In this document: positions 34,527-43,549 of the stretch, piece by piece
Layout of the letters: each line of letters opens with the position of its first letter
Numbering within the stretch: position 1 is the first letter of the stretch
Assembly: GCF_910594985.1 (NCBI RefSeq)
Contig: NZ_CAJVCE010000006.1
Coordinates: forward strand, 186,001-250,000
Source of the DNA: Paenibacillus allorhizosphaerae
GTDB taxonomy: Bacteria > Bacillota > Bacilli > Paenibacillales > NBRC-103111
DNA: 64,000 nucleotides
Direction: 5' to 3'
Notes under the pieces: generated by a model
Database searches by the model: none
Told to the model about the DNA's origin: nothing
What the model saw: only the letters and a program-made list of their open reading frames with translations
Position numbers and translations under genes: made by a program

Positions 34527-35903
34527 ATGAAGTTATTATTACGTGTCGTTGTCTATGTAATGACTTTCGTTGTACTTTTCGGAGGGTTCGGTGCGTTTGG
34601 GTATATTCACTCAAATCATGCATATTGGATTCCCACTCGGCAAACACCAATGCCTGCCTTACAAGACGTGAGCGTCCCTGAACATAATCCGAAAAAACCT
34701 ACAGTAGCTGTCCTTTTATCCAATCCGACGACAGAAGTGTTCGATTTTATGGTTCCGTATGAAATGTTCGCCATGACTGAGTCTTATAACGTATACGCAG
34801 TTGCCCCGGACAAAAACATGAAAACACTCTCTGGCGGTTTGGATCTGATGCCGCACTATTCTTTGGATGAACTGGATCGATTATTAGGAAAAAGTCCCGA
34901 CCTTATTGTGATTCCGGCCATGCCAATGGTAGACGAAGCAAAGTATAAACCTGTCCGGGATTGGATACAAAAACATTCTGATACGAAGTTGTTAAGCATT
35001 TGCGCTGGAGGGTTGAATCTGGCCGATACAGGTTTATTAAAAGGGAAAGAAGCAACTACCGACTGGAAAAGTTTTGATTATCATGAAATCGATAAATATC
35101 CTGAAACAAAGTGGAGAAGGGATGTGCGTTATGTCGCAGACGGGAACATCGTCGCTTCAGCAGCTCTCACTTCAGGAATCGATGCCGTCCTCTATGTGAT
35201 CTCACAGCAATTAGGCGAACCTATGGCGGAGAAAATAGCGAAAGAGATGAATTACCCTTCCTATCATTTCGTAAAGAATCCGAAGGTAGACCCTTATTAT
35301 GTAGATCGAACCGAATTGATATTTATGTTTAACCAAGCATTCCAATGGAACAAAAAAAGCGCAGGGGTATTGTTATATAACGGGATGGATGACGGAGCAC
35401 TTACAACGATTTTTGATACCTATGCCGCTTCCGGAACAACAAAGGTTTACACCATCTCAGAAGCCAAGCAGCCAATCGTTACGAAGTATCATCTTAACCT
35501 TGTCACCCGATATCAAATGTCGAATGCGCCGAAGCTGGATCGAATGTTCGTTCCGGGAGTGGAAGCGGAATCTTTCGCTGCGGCAGATGTCAAACAGTGG
35601 AACGAAAAGGGAAATAACGTGTTGCCTGAGTTCATTCACAGCGGCTCCGCTGACAGATTTATCTTTGATGCTCCGCTTGAGGATTTAGCCAAGCAAGAAG
35701 ATGTCCTAACCGCTATATATGGCGCAAAGCGATTGGAATACCGTGCAACCAATCTAAACATAGAAGGCAAACCGTTTTCCTATGAAGCTTTCGGTATACC
35801 CGTTTTGCTTAGTTTAGCAGCATTGCTTATTGCTTCCTATATTGATAGACGATTCATTCGAAAAGTGAAGAGCGGTCGTCATCAATCATTAGCACGTTCA
35901 TAG
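34527..35903 (+). CDS. Membrane-anchored DJ-1/PfpI-family protein
   Basis: 458 residues. An N-terminal membrane helix (4-28) is followed by a DJ-1/PfpI domain (58-240) with the nucleophile elbow LLSICAGGLNLADTGLL (Cys near residue 157). A second, poorly conserved domain (280-420) looks like a degenerate repeat of the same fold (VLLYNGMDDGALTTIFDTY). A C-terminal membrane helix (422-445, IPVLLSLAALLIASY) is followed by a basic tail. Family members include regulators, proteases, amidases and stress proteins. The two-helix arrangement suggests the domains sit on the outer face. AGAGGAG precedes the ATG. Confidence 0.8.
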   Translation: MKLLLRVVVYVMTFVVLFGGFGAFGYIHSNHAYWIPTRQTPMPALQDVSVPEHNPKKPTVAVLLSNPTTEVFDFMVPYEMFAMTESYNVYAVAPDKNMKTLSGGLDLMPHYSLDELDRLLGKSPDLIVIPAMPMVDEAKYKPVRDWIQKHSDTKLLSICAGGLNLADTGLLKGKEATTDWKSFDYHEIDKYPETKWRRDVRYVADGNIVASAALTSGIDAVLYVISQQLGEPMAEKIAKEMNYPSYHFVKNPKVDPYYVDRTELIFMFNQAFQWNKKSAGVLLYNGMDDGALTTIFDTYAASGTTKVYTISEAKQPIVTKYHLNLVTRYQMSNAPKLDRMFVPGVEAESFAAADVKQWNEKGNNVLPEFIHSGSADRFIFDAPLEDLAKQEDVLTAIYGAKRLEYRATNLNIEGKPFSYEAFGIPVLLSLAALLIASYIDRRFIRKVKSGRHQSLARS

Positions 35904-35936
35904 GAGGAATATTCACTTACGTGGAAGTAAGTAGAA

Positions 35937-36060
35937 TCCGGTATCCCATTCTCCTGCCCGTTAACGTAATGGAGGCTGCCGACAAGCCAGCAGCCTCCAT
36001 TAGTATGTGCTACTGCGCTATTGTATCCCGTTAGGTTAATGATCAGTATTCTGTTAGTTA
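35937..36060. repeat. Dispersed repeat family A, double copy
   Basis: TATCCCATTCTCCTGCCCGT with TAACGTAATGG is followed by a perfect 13-bp stem (35967-35979 with 35990-36002). A second unit, CTATTGTATCCCGTTAGG with TTAATGATCAG, follows at 36015-36045. Related units are at 3.1, 40.2, 45.6, 46.1 and 46.5 kb. Confidence 0.6.
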
Positions 36061-36066
36061 CTTTTT

Positions 36067-36113
36067 GTAAAAAAAAGCTTAGCTGGACCGAAAGGAGGTC
36101 CTAGTCTAAGCTT
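36067..36113 (-). terminator. Terminator of the small gene at 36124
   Basis: Nested stems AAGCTTAG/CTAAGCTT (36075-36082, 36106-36113) and GGACC/GGTCC run on the minus strand into TTTTTTTTAC. Confidence 0.8.
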
Positions 36114-36123
36114 ATTAGTGCTA

Positions 36124-36438
36124 TTAATGAATGTAGGACTCGTTGGCTACCCAGGCTCCTCCTTCGTCCGTACTCCGGTAGAACATCGATGCCGATCGAA
36201 GGGCCCCTTTTACTGCAGCTTCCACGGTAGGAAAGCGGTTTTCCTCTGAAAAATCCGGATCAGCCTGATCTGCTCCCCGATAATAGTGGCTGAGCTCATA
36301 AAAGTAATCGTCCATCCGGTTTCTTAAAATTCGAATTCCAATTTCTTTACCATCAATGCGAGCTTTAAACGACGAGACGATCTCAAGCACCGCTTGGATA
36401 TCCGCATGAATATGCTCGAGCTCCGATAAATCGAACAT
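36124..36438 (-). CDS. Conserved-looking small protein of unknown function
   Basis: 104 residues beginning MFDLSELEHIHADIQAVLE, mostly charged with predicted helices and no membrane segment or signal. The start at 36438 is set by GGAAGGGAGGG eight bases upstream; the longer frame from 36465 overlaps it. A strong terminator follows. I do not recognise a family. The good ribosome site and terminator support a real gene. Confidence 0.7.
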   Translation of the reverse strand: MFDLSELEHIHADIQAVLEIVSSFKARIDGKEIGIRILRNRMDDYFYELSHYYRGADQADPDFSEENRFPTVEAAVKGALRSASMFYRSTDEGGAWVANESYIH

Positions 36439-36813
36439 TAAGGTTTCCCTCCCTTCCACTGCCATAATCTGCTTACATTATACCTTCATCTACAAGCTTT
36501 TATACTCAAGCGGGCTGCTTTAGCGCCAACGAATAATATGCATAACTAATGAGTGCTTTCCAAAGTGCACCATATTAAGAAAAAGCGATGGATCAGTTCC
36601 GTCGTCCCGCGCTAACGTTCTCCGTTAACTCCTGTAGGCGTTAATAGATTCATTTGCAGAAAAAGAGACGCACCACTAGGATGAGTATGTACTGGGTTGT
36701 AGCCCTCTGAACTCACACCTAGGAGGCGTATCAAATAATTAATATAACAAGGTGCTGCATTTTTTTCTTTGTCTGTGGTGTTACGAGCCTTATGGCCGCC
36801 TTTTGCCGCCGAT
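36439..36813. other. Intergenic stretch, no gene seen
   Basis: 375 bases containing GCTAACGTTCTCCGTTAACT near 36612, loosely like the CGTTA-rich repeats elsewhere; no gene or terminator is evident. Confidence 0.4.
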
Positions 36814-38211
36814 CTACTTTCCTTTGCTCACCCAGAACGTGATGCGTTCGCCATTTTTCACGGCATTACCGGGAGTAAGATCTTGCTTGAACACGACCCC
36901 TTTGTCGGCGGCATTCGATTCCAGGTAAAACTGATATCGAAGCCCAGAGGCAATTGCTATCTTTTCGGCATCCTCCCTTGTATGAGCGACCAAATCCGGG
37001 ACAATACCCGCCTTGGCTTGTATCGCGCCACCGTCTGCCGGCTGAACTTCGACTTCTAAAGTCTTATCCGTCGGTACAACCGTTTGAGCTTGCATCGAGG
37101 ATGCCGATGCGGAAGGCTTCGACGTCTCAGTATGATTTACCGATACAGCTGTTGGATAGAGCGTTTGAATTGTCTGCGGCTTAGAACCGTTCACATGGTC
37201 AGGGAGCGGACGCAGTGTCAGCCAAAGCAAGAGAACGAGCACACCGGAGCCGGCAGTAGCAAACAGATGCCATTTGCGCAGCTGGAACGACTCTCGGAAC
37301 AGCTCGCGTAGTTCCACTATTTTGCGGTCCGTTGCCGCACTGATGCGCGTCTGAGTCTCCCCGGGTTTACGCCCTTCTGCCGTTCGCTTCTCGGCCTTTC
37401 TCTTCTTGTTTTTAGGATCTACAAACGCATATGACTCATGTATGGCGGTTTTCCGCTCCCGTCTGCTTGACGTCATCATATCGTTTACCGGCAAAACTGA
37501 TATAAGAAGTGGTTCCTTCCCCTCGCCGCCGATACTGAGCAGTGCTTCCAGCTCTTGCTGAAAATCGGCAAGCGTGCATAACCCTTCATACGCCCTGCAG
37601 GCCAAAGCTATGGCACGTTCCCGAGCTTCATCCGACAAATCCGCAAACAACCGATTCATCTCGAATGAATAGACGCTAATAGAGGATGTCGGGATATCTG
37701 TTTTGGCAGCCAGCTGGTACAATAGCAGTGCCAGCCCCGGTACACCGCGTCGTCCGTACTTTCCCTCCGCCCAAAAATTTATGATCCGCAACCGGCCATT
37801 ATCTTCAATCCACAGATTTTCCGCGTCAACGGAGCATTCGGGCAGCCGTTTTCGGCGAGCTTCTCGAATTCCTTTGGCCAGCTCGTGCACATACATGAGA
37901 GCCTTGTGGCCCGTTATCTCCAAATCTATCAACCGATCAGACAACGGTCTTCCCGTTTCCGCCTGAAGAACGGCAAACAACGATCCGTTTTCCGAACGTG
38001 CATCCAGAACGTGCATGAAATGCTCGTCGGACATCTGGGATGCTTTTCTCATCCAACGTAAAGCTTCCTGATGCGCTAGTTCGTCTGTCTCTTGGAATGT
38101 ATATAGAAGAACACTACGTTTGAAGGTCAGATCCATCCCTCTTAACAATAGCCCGTTTGTAATTTCTTTAATCGGTTGTTCGAGCATATATCGATTCCCA
38201 ATGTTATCCAT
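36814..38211 (-). CDS. PASTA-domain membrane pseudokinase
   Basis: 465 residues. Residues 1-225 resemble a Ser/Thr kinase fold, but the HRD loop reads PECSVDAEN and the DFG position reads NFW, so catalysis is unlikely. A basic linker (260-300; DPKNKKRKAEKR) leads to one membrane helix (about 317-337). The outer part has a Ser/Thr-rich stretch and one PASTA domain (about 398-465; VPDLVAHTREDAEKIAIASG ... FWVSKGK). This mirrors PrkC/Stk1 peptidoglycan-sensing kinases, but with one PASTA unit and a dead kinase. It may act as a scaffold sensing cell wall fragments. AAGGAGG precedes the ATG. Confidence 0.85.
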   Translation of the reverse strand: MDNIGNRYMLEQPIKEITNGLLLRGMDLTFKRSVLLYTFQETDELAHQEALRWMRKASQMSDEHFMHVLDARSENGSLFAVLQAETGRPLSDRLIDLEITGHKALMYVHELAKGIREARRKRLPECSVDAENLWIEDNGRLRIINFWAEGKYGRRGVPGLALLLYQLAAKTDIPTSSISVYSFEMNRLFADLSDEARERAIALACRAYEGLCTLADFQQELEALLSIGGEGKEPLLISVLPVNDMMTSSRRERKTAIHESYAFVDPKNKKRKAEKRTAEGRKPGETQTRISAATDRKIVELRELFRESFQLRKWHLFATAGSGVLVLLLWLTLRPLPDHVNGSKPQTIQTLYPTAVSVNHTETSKPSASASSMQAQTVVPTDKTLEVEVQPADGGAIQAKAGIVPDLVAHTREDAEKIAIASGLRYQFYLESNAADKGVVFKQDLTPGNAVKNGERITFWVSKGK

Positions 38212-38610
38212 GGACGTGTTCCTCCTTATACGTATAGTCTATTCGCCTAACATCCAGTTTTTGCGTCATTAGTGGTTATATTTTCCACAAATAATCGTAC
38301 AAGTTCTTGTCACAGGAAAGATGAAAAGATCCTGTCCCTATTAAAGAAATAAACCCGCATTTTGGCGGGTTCTAACTTAATATTGAAACAATCCGGTTCC
38401 AACTTATTGCCCATACTCCATTATCCTTCCCGTTACTTCCAATAAATGCGTTAAGCATGTTAACCGAACGGAATGACGACAAGTTCCTGTGGGACCTAAC
38501 TTTACGCAGGAAACTAAGCATCGAATATTTCAGCGGTTTCCACCGGGGGCAAGGTCGCTTATAATTAAATTTATGAATGCACGAAATGCTACGTTAGGGG
38601 AGGAACCCGA
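38212..38610. repeat. Divergent intergenic region with repeat family B
   Basis: No gene. It contains CAAGTTCTTGTC (38300-38311), CGGAATGACGACAAGTTCCT (from 38470), and a hairpin AACCCGC/GCGGGTT (38352-38371). Both neighbours start here in opposite directions. Confidence 0.5.
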
Positions 38611-39723
38611 ATGAAGCCGATCAAGTTGGGAATGGTAGGTAGCGGAGATATCAGCAACCGTTTTTTTGAACAAGCGGCCAAGCTAGAGCAGGTCGAGTTT
38701 ACGGCAACGTGCGCAAGAAGGCTAGAAAACGCCGAGAAAAAAGCCAAGATGTATAATGTGCCCCGATGGTATGACGACTACCACAAAATGATGGATACCG
38801 AGGAACTCGACGCCGTCGTCGTCACGACGCCTCATTCGGTGCATGCCGAGGTGGTGCTCGCTGCGCTTGAGCGGGGGCTGCACGTGCTTAACGAAAAGCC
38901 GATGGCGACCCGGTTCGAAGACTGCCGCAGCATGGTGGAACTGGCTGAAGAGAAGAGACTCATTTTCATGAGCTTGCCGTACGATTTGAATCCGGGATTA
39001 ACAACTTCGCTGAACTATGTTAACGAAGAGACGATCGGCAAAATTACCGGGGCTGAGGCGCAGCTCAACATTCCCGGGCCAGGCCGTGACAATTGGTATT
39101 ATCACAAGGAGATTTCGCATGGCGGCGCCGTCCTTGACTGCCTCGTCTATCCGGTCAGCCGGCTCATTACGCTGCTCGGACCTGCGCGAAGCGTGATGGC
39201 GGAGGTAGGGACGCTGATCCCTAACCGCATCGTGAACGGAGGTAAACGCGTACAAAGCGATGTGGACGACAACGCCACTCTCATTGTGGAGTTTGCCGGT
39301 GGACAGCATGCTGTGATCCGTACGTTGTGGGGCACGTCCTTCAATCAAAACAATACGCTGATCTACGGCCGCAAAGGAACCGTTGCGCTGAACGACAGCG
39401 GATTCCCTCTGGTCATTCACTCTCCGCACACGGCAATTGAGGATGCGAAGCAAGTAACATGGCGGGGCTACGCCAATTGCTACGCTCCGAAGCTACTAGA
39501 GCCGCTGGAGTCGGAACAGAACATCATGAGCCACTTTGTCCACTGCCTACGCGCCGATATGCAGCCCAAGCAGCACGGGCGTCAGCAGCTTCACGTGCAC
39601 GAGGTGATGTTTGGCGCCTATGAATCCGCCGCCAGCGGACTGCGCTACATGATGACCACGACATTCGAAGCTTGGAACAAGCTGCCGGCTTCGATCTTTG
39701 ATACAAAAAGCGAGTATATTTAA
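38611..39723 (+). CDS. Gfo/Idh/MocA-family oxidoreductase
   Basis: 370 residues. The Rossmann motif is LGMVGSGDISNRFFEQ, then VTTPHSVHAEV and NEKPMATRFEDC (the family EKP), with HGGAVLDCLVYPVSRL in the substrate domain. It is a distinct member from the one at 11678. Relatives act on inositols, sugars or their dehydro forms with NAD(P). GGGGAGG lies seven bases before the ATG. It is isolated from the carbohydrate operons, so its substrate cannot be inferred. Confidence 0.9.
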   Translation: MKPIKLGMVGSGDISNRFFEQAAKLEQVEFTATCARRLENAEKKAKMYNVPRWYDDYHKMMDTEELDAVVVTTPHSVHAEVVLAALERGLHVLNEKPMATRFEDCRSMVELAEEKRLIFMSLPYDLNPGLTTSLNYVNEETIGKITGAEAQLNIPGPGRDNWYYHKEISHGGAVLDCLVYPVSRLITLLGPARSVMAEVGTLIPNRIVNGGKRVQSDVDDNATLIVEFAGGQHAVIRTLWGTSFNQNNTLIYGRKGTVALNDSGFPLVIHSPHTAIEDAKQVTWRGYANCYAPKLLEPLESEQNIMSHFVHCLRADMQPKQHGRQQLHVHEVMFGAYESAASGLRYMMTTTFEAWNKLPASIFDTKSEYI

Positions 39724-39813
39724 ACGGCTGCAGCTTGCCCGGAGCTCCTCCAGGAGAGTTTCGGGCGGCCATCTTAAACCCGTTAGTGTAGTGATCGCCC
39801 TTGCTAGATTATA

Positions 39814-40098
39814 TTATTGATAATCTGTCATTCCTTGAATTGGGAAACAGTGTTTGAATGGCATTAAAGAGCCATTAGTGTCTTCTGCGCGATTCTCGAC
39901 TTGAATATTCCATTCCGTAAAGAATTCAATAAATTCTTTGACATTCTCCCGAAAAACACATATATCTACATCATCATGACGCCGTGTTAATCTTCCCAGT
40001 GCAAGGTCAATTGCCCAGCCACCAGAAAAAAACCACGGAAGTCGGTAACCTTCCATAATAGCGGAAACAAAATCCAACTCTTCAGACTCGATTGACAT
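39814..40098 (-). CDS. Truncated nucleotidyltransferase (LinB/AadA-like)
   Basis: 94 residues. WFFSGGWAIDLALGRLTRRHDD and VDICV match the N-terminal catalytic part of the nucleotidyltransferases that modify lincosamides or aminoglycosides (GGWAID...H-D-D-D). The frame ends after FKHCFPIQGMTDYQ, about half the normal length, so the C-terminal domain is missing. The ATG at 40098 has a G-rich ribosome site. It is probably a truncated, non-functional remnant, but the intact N-terminus leaves some doubt. Confidence 0.65.
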   Translation of the reverse strand: MSIESEELDFVSAIMEGYRLPWFFSGGWAIDLALGRLTRRHDDVDICVFRENVKEFIEFFTEWNIQVENRAEDTNGSLMPFKHCFPIQGMTDYQ

Positions 40099-40164
40099 GC
40101 CCCCACCCCCAAGCATATGTATCAAGCTCCATAAGCCGATTACTAAGGCGGCCACTCTATTCCT

Positions 40165-40230
40165 CGCGGTAGCTCCACACTATCGTATCCCGTTAGTTGA
40201 ACAGGCTGCCGAGCGGCAGCCTCCAAATTC
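40165..40230. repeat. Dispersed repeat family A
   Basis: ACTATCGTATCCCGTTAG then GTTGAAC is followed by a perfect stem AGGCTGCCG/CGGCAGCCT (40203-40211 with 40214-40222). Confidence 0.6.
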
Positions 40231-40300
40231 TTAATAACCATAAAGTCATAAAATGCATTTTCTATGCAAATAGAGTCAACTTTGTAAAGTGAAATATTTA

Positions 40301-41386
40301 TCAAAAGGTAGGAGCTGGTAATTCATCAATTTTTATACGAAGTAAACTATAAGGTTTTTGTCGCAGGTCTTTTCCATAATGAAATCTTGCCTGCCGATGT
40401 AATTGGTTCACAATAACATATAAGTGTTGATCCGGACCAATAGAAAAAGTATCCGGCCATAAAATTCTCGGATCATGTGCGATGGTTTCCATTATTCCAT
40501 TCGGCAATATCTTTCGAATACTATCGTTTTCATAGTCTCCAGCGTAAACGTTTCCTTTTGCATCGGTTATCAATCCATCAGACGCACCTTTTTCTCCCCA
40601 ATACTGCACATGATAACGTAAATTGAAATCCGGTATCGTTCTGTCTCTTAGGGCTTCTGTTGAGATCGAGTATAGATGACGACTGGTTAATGGACAAAAA
40701 AATATAATTTTACCATCAGGGGAAATCGCTATACCATCAGATGCCAATCGAAAGGGAGATGTCGAACCATCTGTGTTTCGATTCATCAAAATTTTACCTT
40801 CCACTTTCGGTAAAAAATACGGATCGGGTGAAGTTGAATTTGCTCCATTTAACCGTCTAAACGCATTTCCATTTTGTAAATTTACGACTATAATAGAGCC
40901 TGGACCTTTGGAAGAAGAATCCGTTATATATGCGTAACCTGATTTACCAACACGAAAATCAAATCGGACATCATTCAGATACGTTGTCGGCAAGACTACA
41001 TCTTCTGCAAACGTATATACTTTTCTTATTGTATTTGTTTTTAAATCTACAGCGACTAATTTTGCCCCTCCTTTAATAGGCTCAGAAAAATTTGGTGCTG
41101 CCGTATCCAGTACCCACAGGGTTCCCCTTCCATCAGCAATTACACTTTGGACACTGATGAAGGACATAGTGATATTCAAAGGGTTTATCAAATTCGTTTC
41201 TAAATTAGGATAAGGCTGCAACCGACCCTCAACAATTTCCGCTACCGTAAATCTAACGTCATCTCCCCATTTCGGAAAGCAAATGAAGATACGGCCGGTT
41301 TCTGATACGCTAACGCCTGTAGGCATAGCCCCATAAAATGAATACACGAGTTCTAACTTACCGAAATATTCTTCAATAGGTAACAT
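40301..41386 (-). CDS. Major royal jelly/yellow-family beta-propeller protein
   Basis: 361 residues resembling the MRJP/yellow family and SMP-30/gluconolactonase propellers. Blocks include GAMPTGVSVSETGRIFICFP, LNDVRFDFRVGKSGYAYITDSS, DGIAISPDGKIIFFCPL and SDGLITDAKGNVYAGDYEND. No signal peptide is seen. Base composition looks more AT-rich than nearby genes, hinting at acquisition. The start at 41386 has GGGAGG at a longer than usual distance (about 14 bases), so the start is uncertain. Family members in bacteria have little-known roles, possibly lactone hydrolysis or ligand binding. Confidence 0.8.
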   Translation of the reverse strand: MLPIEEYFGKLELVYSFYGAMPTGVSVSETGRIFICFPKWGDDVRFTVAEIVEGRLQPYPNLETNLINPLNITMSFISVQSVIADGRGTLWVLDTAAPNFSEPIKGGAKLVAVDLKTNTIRKVYTFAEDVVLPTTYLNDVRFDFRVGKSGYAYITDSSSKGPGSIIVVNLQNGNAFRRLNGANSTSPDPYFLPKVEGKILMNRNTDGSTSPFRLASDGIAISPDGKIIFFCPLTSRHLYSISTEALRDRTIPDFNLRYHVQYWGEKGASDGLITDAKGNVYAGDYENDSIRKILPNGIMETIAHDPRILWPDTFSIGPDQHLYVIVNQLHRQARFHYGKDLRQKPYSLLRIKIDELPAPTF

Positions 41387-41620
41387 AGGTTTTATGATAT
41401 CCTCCCCGACATATTAGAACGGATATTACCTATATATGTTTAAAACTTTTTCTAATGCCTCGCTCTTAATGATTCTTTTTCTAACCGAAACGTAGTTTCA
41501 ATGGCTTGTTTTCGTTTTCAAATTAAAACTAACCGTGTTTACGCTAACGTTCCACGTTAGCGCAATGAGATACGATGCTCTCTGTGTTACGGTTCACCGT
41601 AACGGGGCCAACGGCGAAAT

Positions 41621-41647
41621 GAAGGACACCCTTATTGGGCGTCCTTC
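41621..41647 (-). terminator. Terminator-like hairpin
   Basis: GAAGGACACCC (41621-41631) pairs with GGGCGTCCTTC (41637-41647) with one mismatch, just after the fragment at 41679. Confidence 0.6.
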
Positions 41648-41678
41648 TCAGTTGGATTAGAGATTTGAATCTGCATCT

Positions 41679-42038
41679 CTACCGAGCAAGGCCAACCAAA
41701 CTGGCCGTCTTAGGATCATAAACCACATTGGTAATCGAGCCATCGCGAATACGACTCACCGCTTCGTCAATCACGTGCAGCGGTACAAGGAACCATTCCT
41801 GCGGCCGTACAGGGTGGACGAAGCGGTCATGGATGGTGAGGTCGAGCTGAGCCGGTGCAAAGATGCGATGGAATATCCCTTTCAGCTTCATCCAGTTGAT
41901 GCCGGCCAGTTTGTAGCTGGCGACGACTTCAACATCCGCCAACAGGTAGGTGGCATCATGCGACGCATTGGCGATGCGGGCTTCCACTTTGCCGCCTGTA
42001 ACGCCAATCTTGTGAATGAGTTCGCGGTGCTCCGACAC
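41679..42038 (-). pseudogene. C-terminal fragment of a GIY-YIG-type nuclease
   Basis: The 119-residue frame starts VSEHRELIHKIGVTGGKVEARIA and contains LLADVEVVASYKL, FHRIFAPAQLDLTI and PREW-like PQEWFLVPL. It follows the T5orf172/GIY-YIG (MUG113-like) domain seen in longer proteins. The start codon is an internal GTG; the in-frame codons upstream hit a stop, and the rest of the protein is missing. It is probably a decayed gene end. Confidence 0.65.
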
Positions 42039-42195
42039 GTGGATGAGTTAATTTTTGTCGATATTCAATTTCTAAAGTGAAGCAGGCTGTCTTCAGGGAG
42101 AGATCAAAGTCCGGCAAATTGTATAAATTGGGCTCCACTGCTTAATAATATCCGGATTCGATTAAGTTTTTTGAAAATGTCCGAGACATCTCAAA

Positions 42196-42224
42196 AAACA
42201 AAAAGCTTCGGCACAAGCCGAAGC
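42196..42224 (-). terminator. Terminator-like hairpin
   Basis: GCTTCGGC/GCCGAAGC (42205-42212, 42217-42224) runs on the minus strand into TTTTTGTTTTTTG. It would end the gene at 42435, though 210 bases away. Confidence 0.6.
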
Positions 42225-42434
42225 CTTCTGACTGTGACTCTCCGTGTCTATGGCAAATACGTTCCTCCGAGCGCAACGCAGGTTATTTGCCCATGCGGAG
42301 AGTATCGGCGTAAATTCGGAAAACATCATCCGCAGCGTCTACTCGACATAGACAGACGGCCATGTGAGCCTGACTCCACTTGTATCCGAAAAAGAAGGAG
42401 AATCTCTGCCAAGCCTCTCTGCGCTAAGACCGTT

Positions 42435-42716
42435 TTATTGTTGGTTCGGCAGACGTAATGCGTTTGCTGAAGTTTGAGCTTGATCTAAAAATTCCTCTGC
42501 TTGGGTCAATTGCCGCCGGGCCGTCTCCAAACCTTGTGAATTTGTTGCCGCATTAGATTCACTTATCGAGCTTATCGCCTGATTTAAAGCCGTTTGCGCC
42601 TCAGAAACCGCGTTAGATGCATGCTGCTCCAGCGTATTGCTGCTCGAGTTAAGTGTACCTTCTGCCGGTTTTCTTGCATTTTCGGTGGCTAGATCAATTT
42701 TGTTTTCATTGGGCAA
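42435..42716 (-). CDS. Small protein of unknown function, divergent from spore coat genes
   Basis: 93 residues, Ala/Asn/Ser/Gln-rich and helical (NSSSNTLEQHASNAVSEAQ, LTQAEEFLDQAQTSAN), without signal or membrane segment. A TTG start at 42716 is proposed because AAGGGAGGAGG lies seven bases upstream; the longer frame from 42740 contains it. It is divergent from the coat cluster at 42908 and may belong to sporulation (inference only). Confidence 0.6.
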   Translation of the reverse strand: MPNENKIDLATENARKPAEGTLNSSSNTLEQHASNAVSEAQTALNQAISSISESNAATNSQGLETARRQLTQAEEFLDQAQTSANALRLPNQQ

Positions 42717-42907
42717 GGCGAGTCCTCCTCCCTTGAGCAAAGATCATTAATTTAAACAGAAATAAGTATGCGGTTGAGATTTTGTTTATATTCCTGCGAC
42801 TGCATGGGAATATCCGGATCCCACATTTCCGGCAATCCATTTTAGTATAAGATCCGATGCGTCGGAAAATCTAACGTTGATGAAAAAATGGAGGTGATAA
42901 TTTCTCA

Positions 42908-43150
42908 ATGAATACGCCAACGCTAGCGCCGCACGAATCGATGGAACTGCATGAAGCGTTAAACTTTAAAACGCTCTGCCTCGCTAAGTCAAAACTTATG
43001 CAAGGCTTGGTCTTTGACCAAGAGCTAAAAGCGTTGATGCAGAAAGACGTAATTCAATCCACACTACAGATCGCCGAGCTGCAAGCAATCTACGCAAGAG
43101 CTCCTTTCCAGGCGCCTGTTCCGAATAGCCCGACACCTATAACACATTAA
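42908..43150 (+). CDS. Small spore-coat-associated protein, copy 1
   Basis: 80 residues with LAPHESMELHEALNFKTLCL and a helical region, followed by a Pro-rich tail. It is a paralog of the gene at 44714 (both carry HE-LE-HE-A-FKT-C--K-K-MQ-LV-D-EL). It lies 12 bases before a CotF-like gene, as its paralog does. Role: probably a partner of CotF-like proteins in the spore coat. GGAGGTGAT precedes the ATG. Confidence 0.75.
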   Translation: MNTPTLAPHESMELHEALNFKTLCLAKSKLMQGLVFDQELKALMQKDVIQSTLQIAELQAIYARAPFQAPVPNSPTPITH

Positions 43151-43162
43151 AGGGGAACGCAA

Positions 43163-43549
43163 ATGAATACCGATTATTTAGACCCGATTAATTCATTAAA
43201 TATGCCGGAAATGGCAGATATGACTTTTGCAATGGACTTCCTTCTTCGTGCCAAGGAGGGTGTGCGAAATTTGTCCATCGCCCTGACGGAAACGGCTTCT
43301 CCGGATGTAAGAGCGCTGCTGCGCAATCATCTTAAGCAGGGGATTGCAATGCACCAAGAAATCACGGAGCTCATGATTCGCAAAAAATGGTTCCATCCTT
43401 ACGAGCTGAACGAACAGTACCAACTCGACCAGCTTTCGGCGAAAAATACGGTGATGATTGGGCAGATGAATTTGTTCCCGGATGATACGTCACGTAAAGG
43501 AATGTTTGATCGGACCCCAGATGAACATATTGGAGGACATAAAGCATGA
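43163..43549 (+). CDS. CotF-like spore coat protein, copy 1
   Basis: 128 residues of the coat F family. [23 protein letters not shown] is the family's diagnostic helix, followed by a second helical pair ending KKWFHPY. It is part of the spore coat. It overlaps the downstream alcohol dehydrogenase by four bases (ATGA), so the two are translationally coupled. A related copy is at 44926. Confidence 0.88.
   Translation: MNTDYLDPINSLNMPEMADMTFAMDFLLRAKEGVRNLSIALTETASPDVRALLRNHLKQGIAMHQEITELMIRKKWFHPYELNEQYQLDQLSAKNTVMIGQMNLFPDDTSRKGMFDRTPDEHIGGHKA

Noticed and set aside
38352-38371. AACCCGC/GCGGGTT hairpin as a terminator
   Set aside because: Both flanking genes start, not end, in this interval; it is more likely part of the repeat region.
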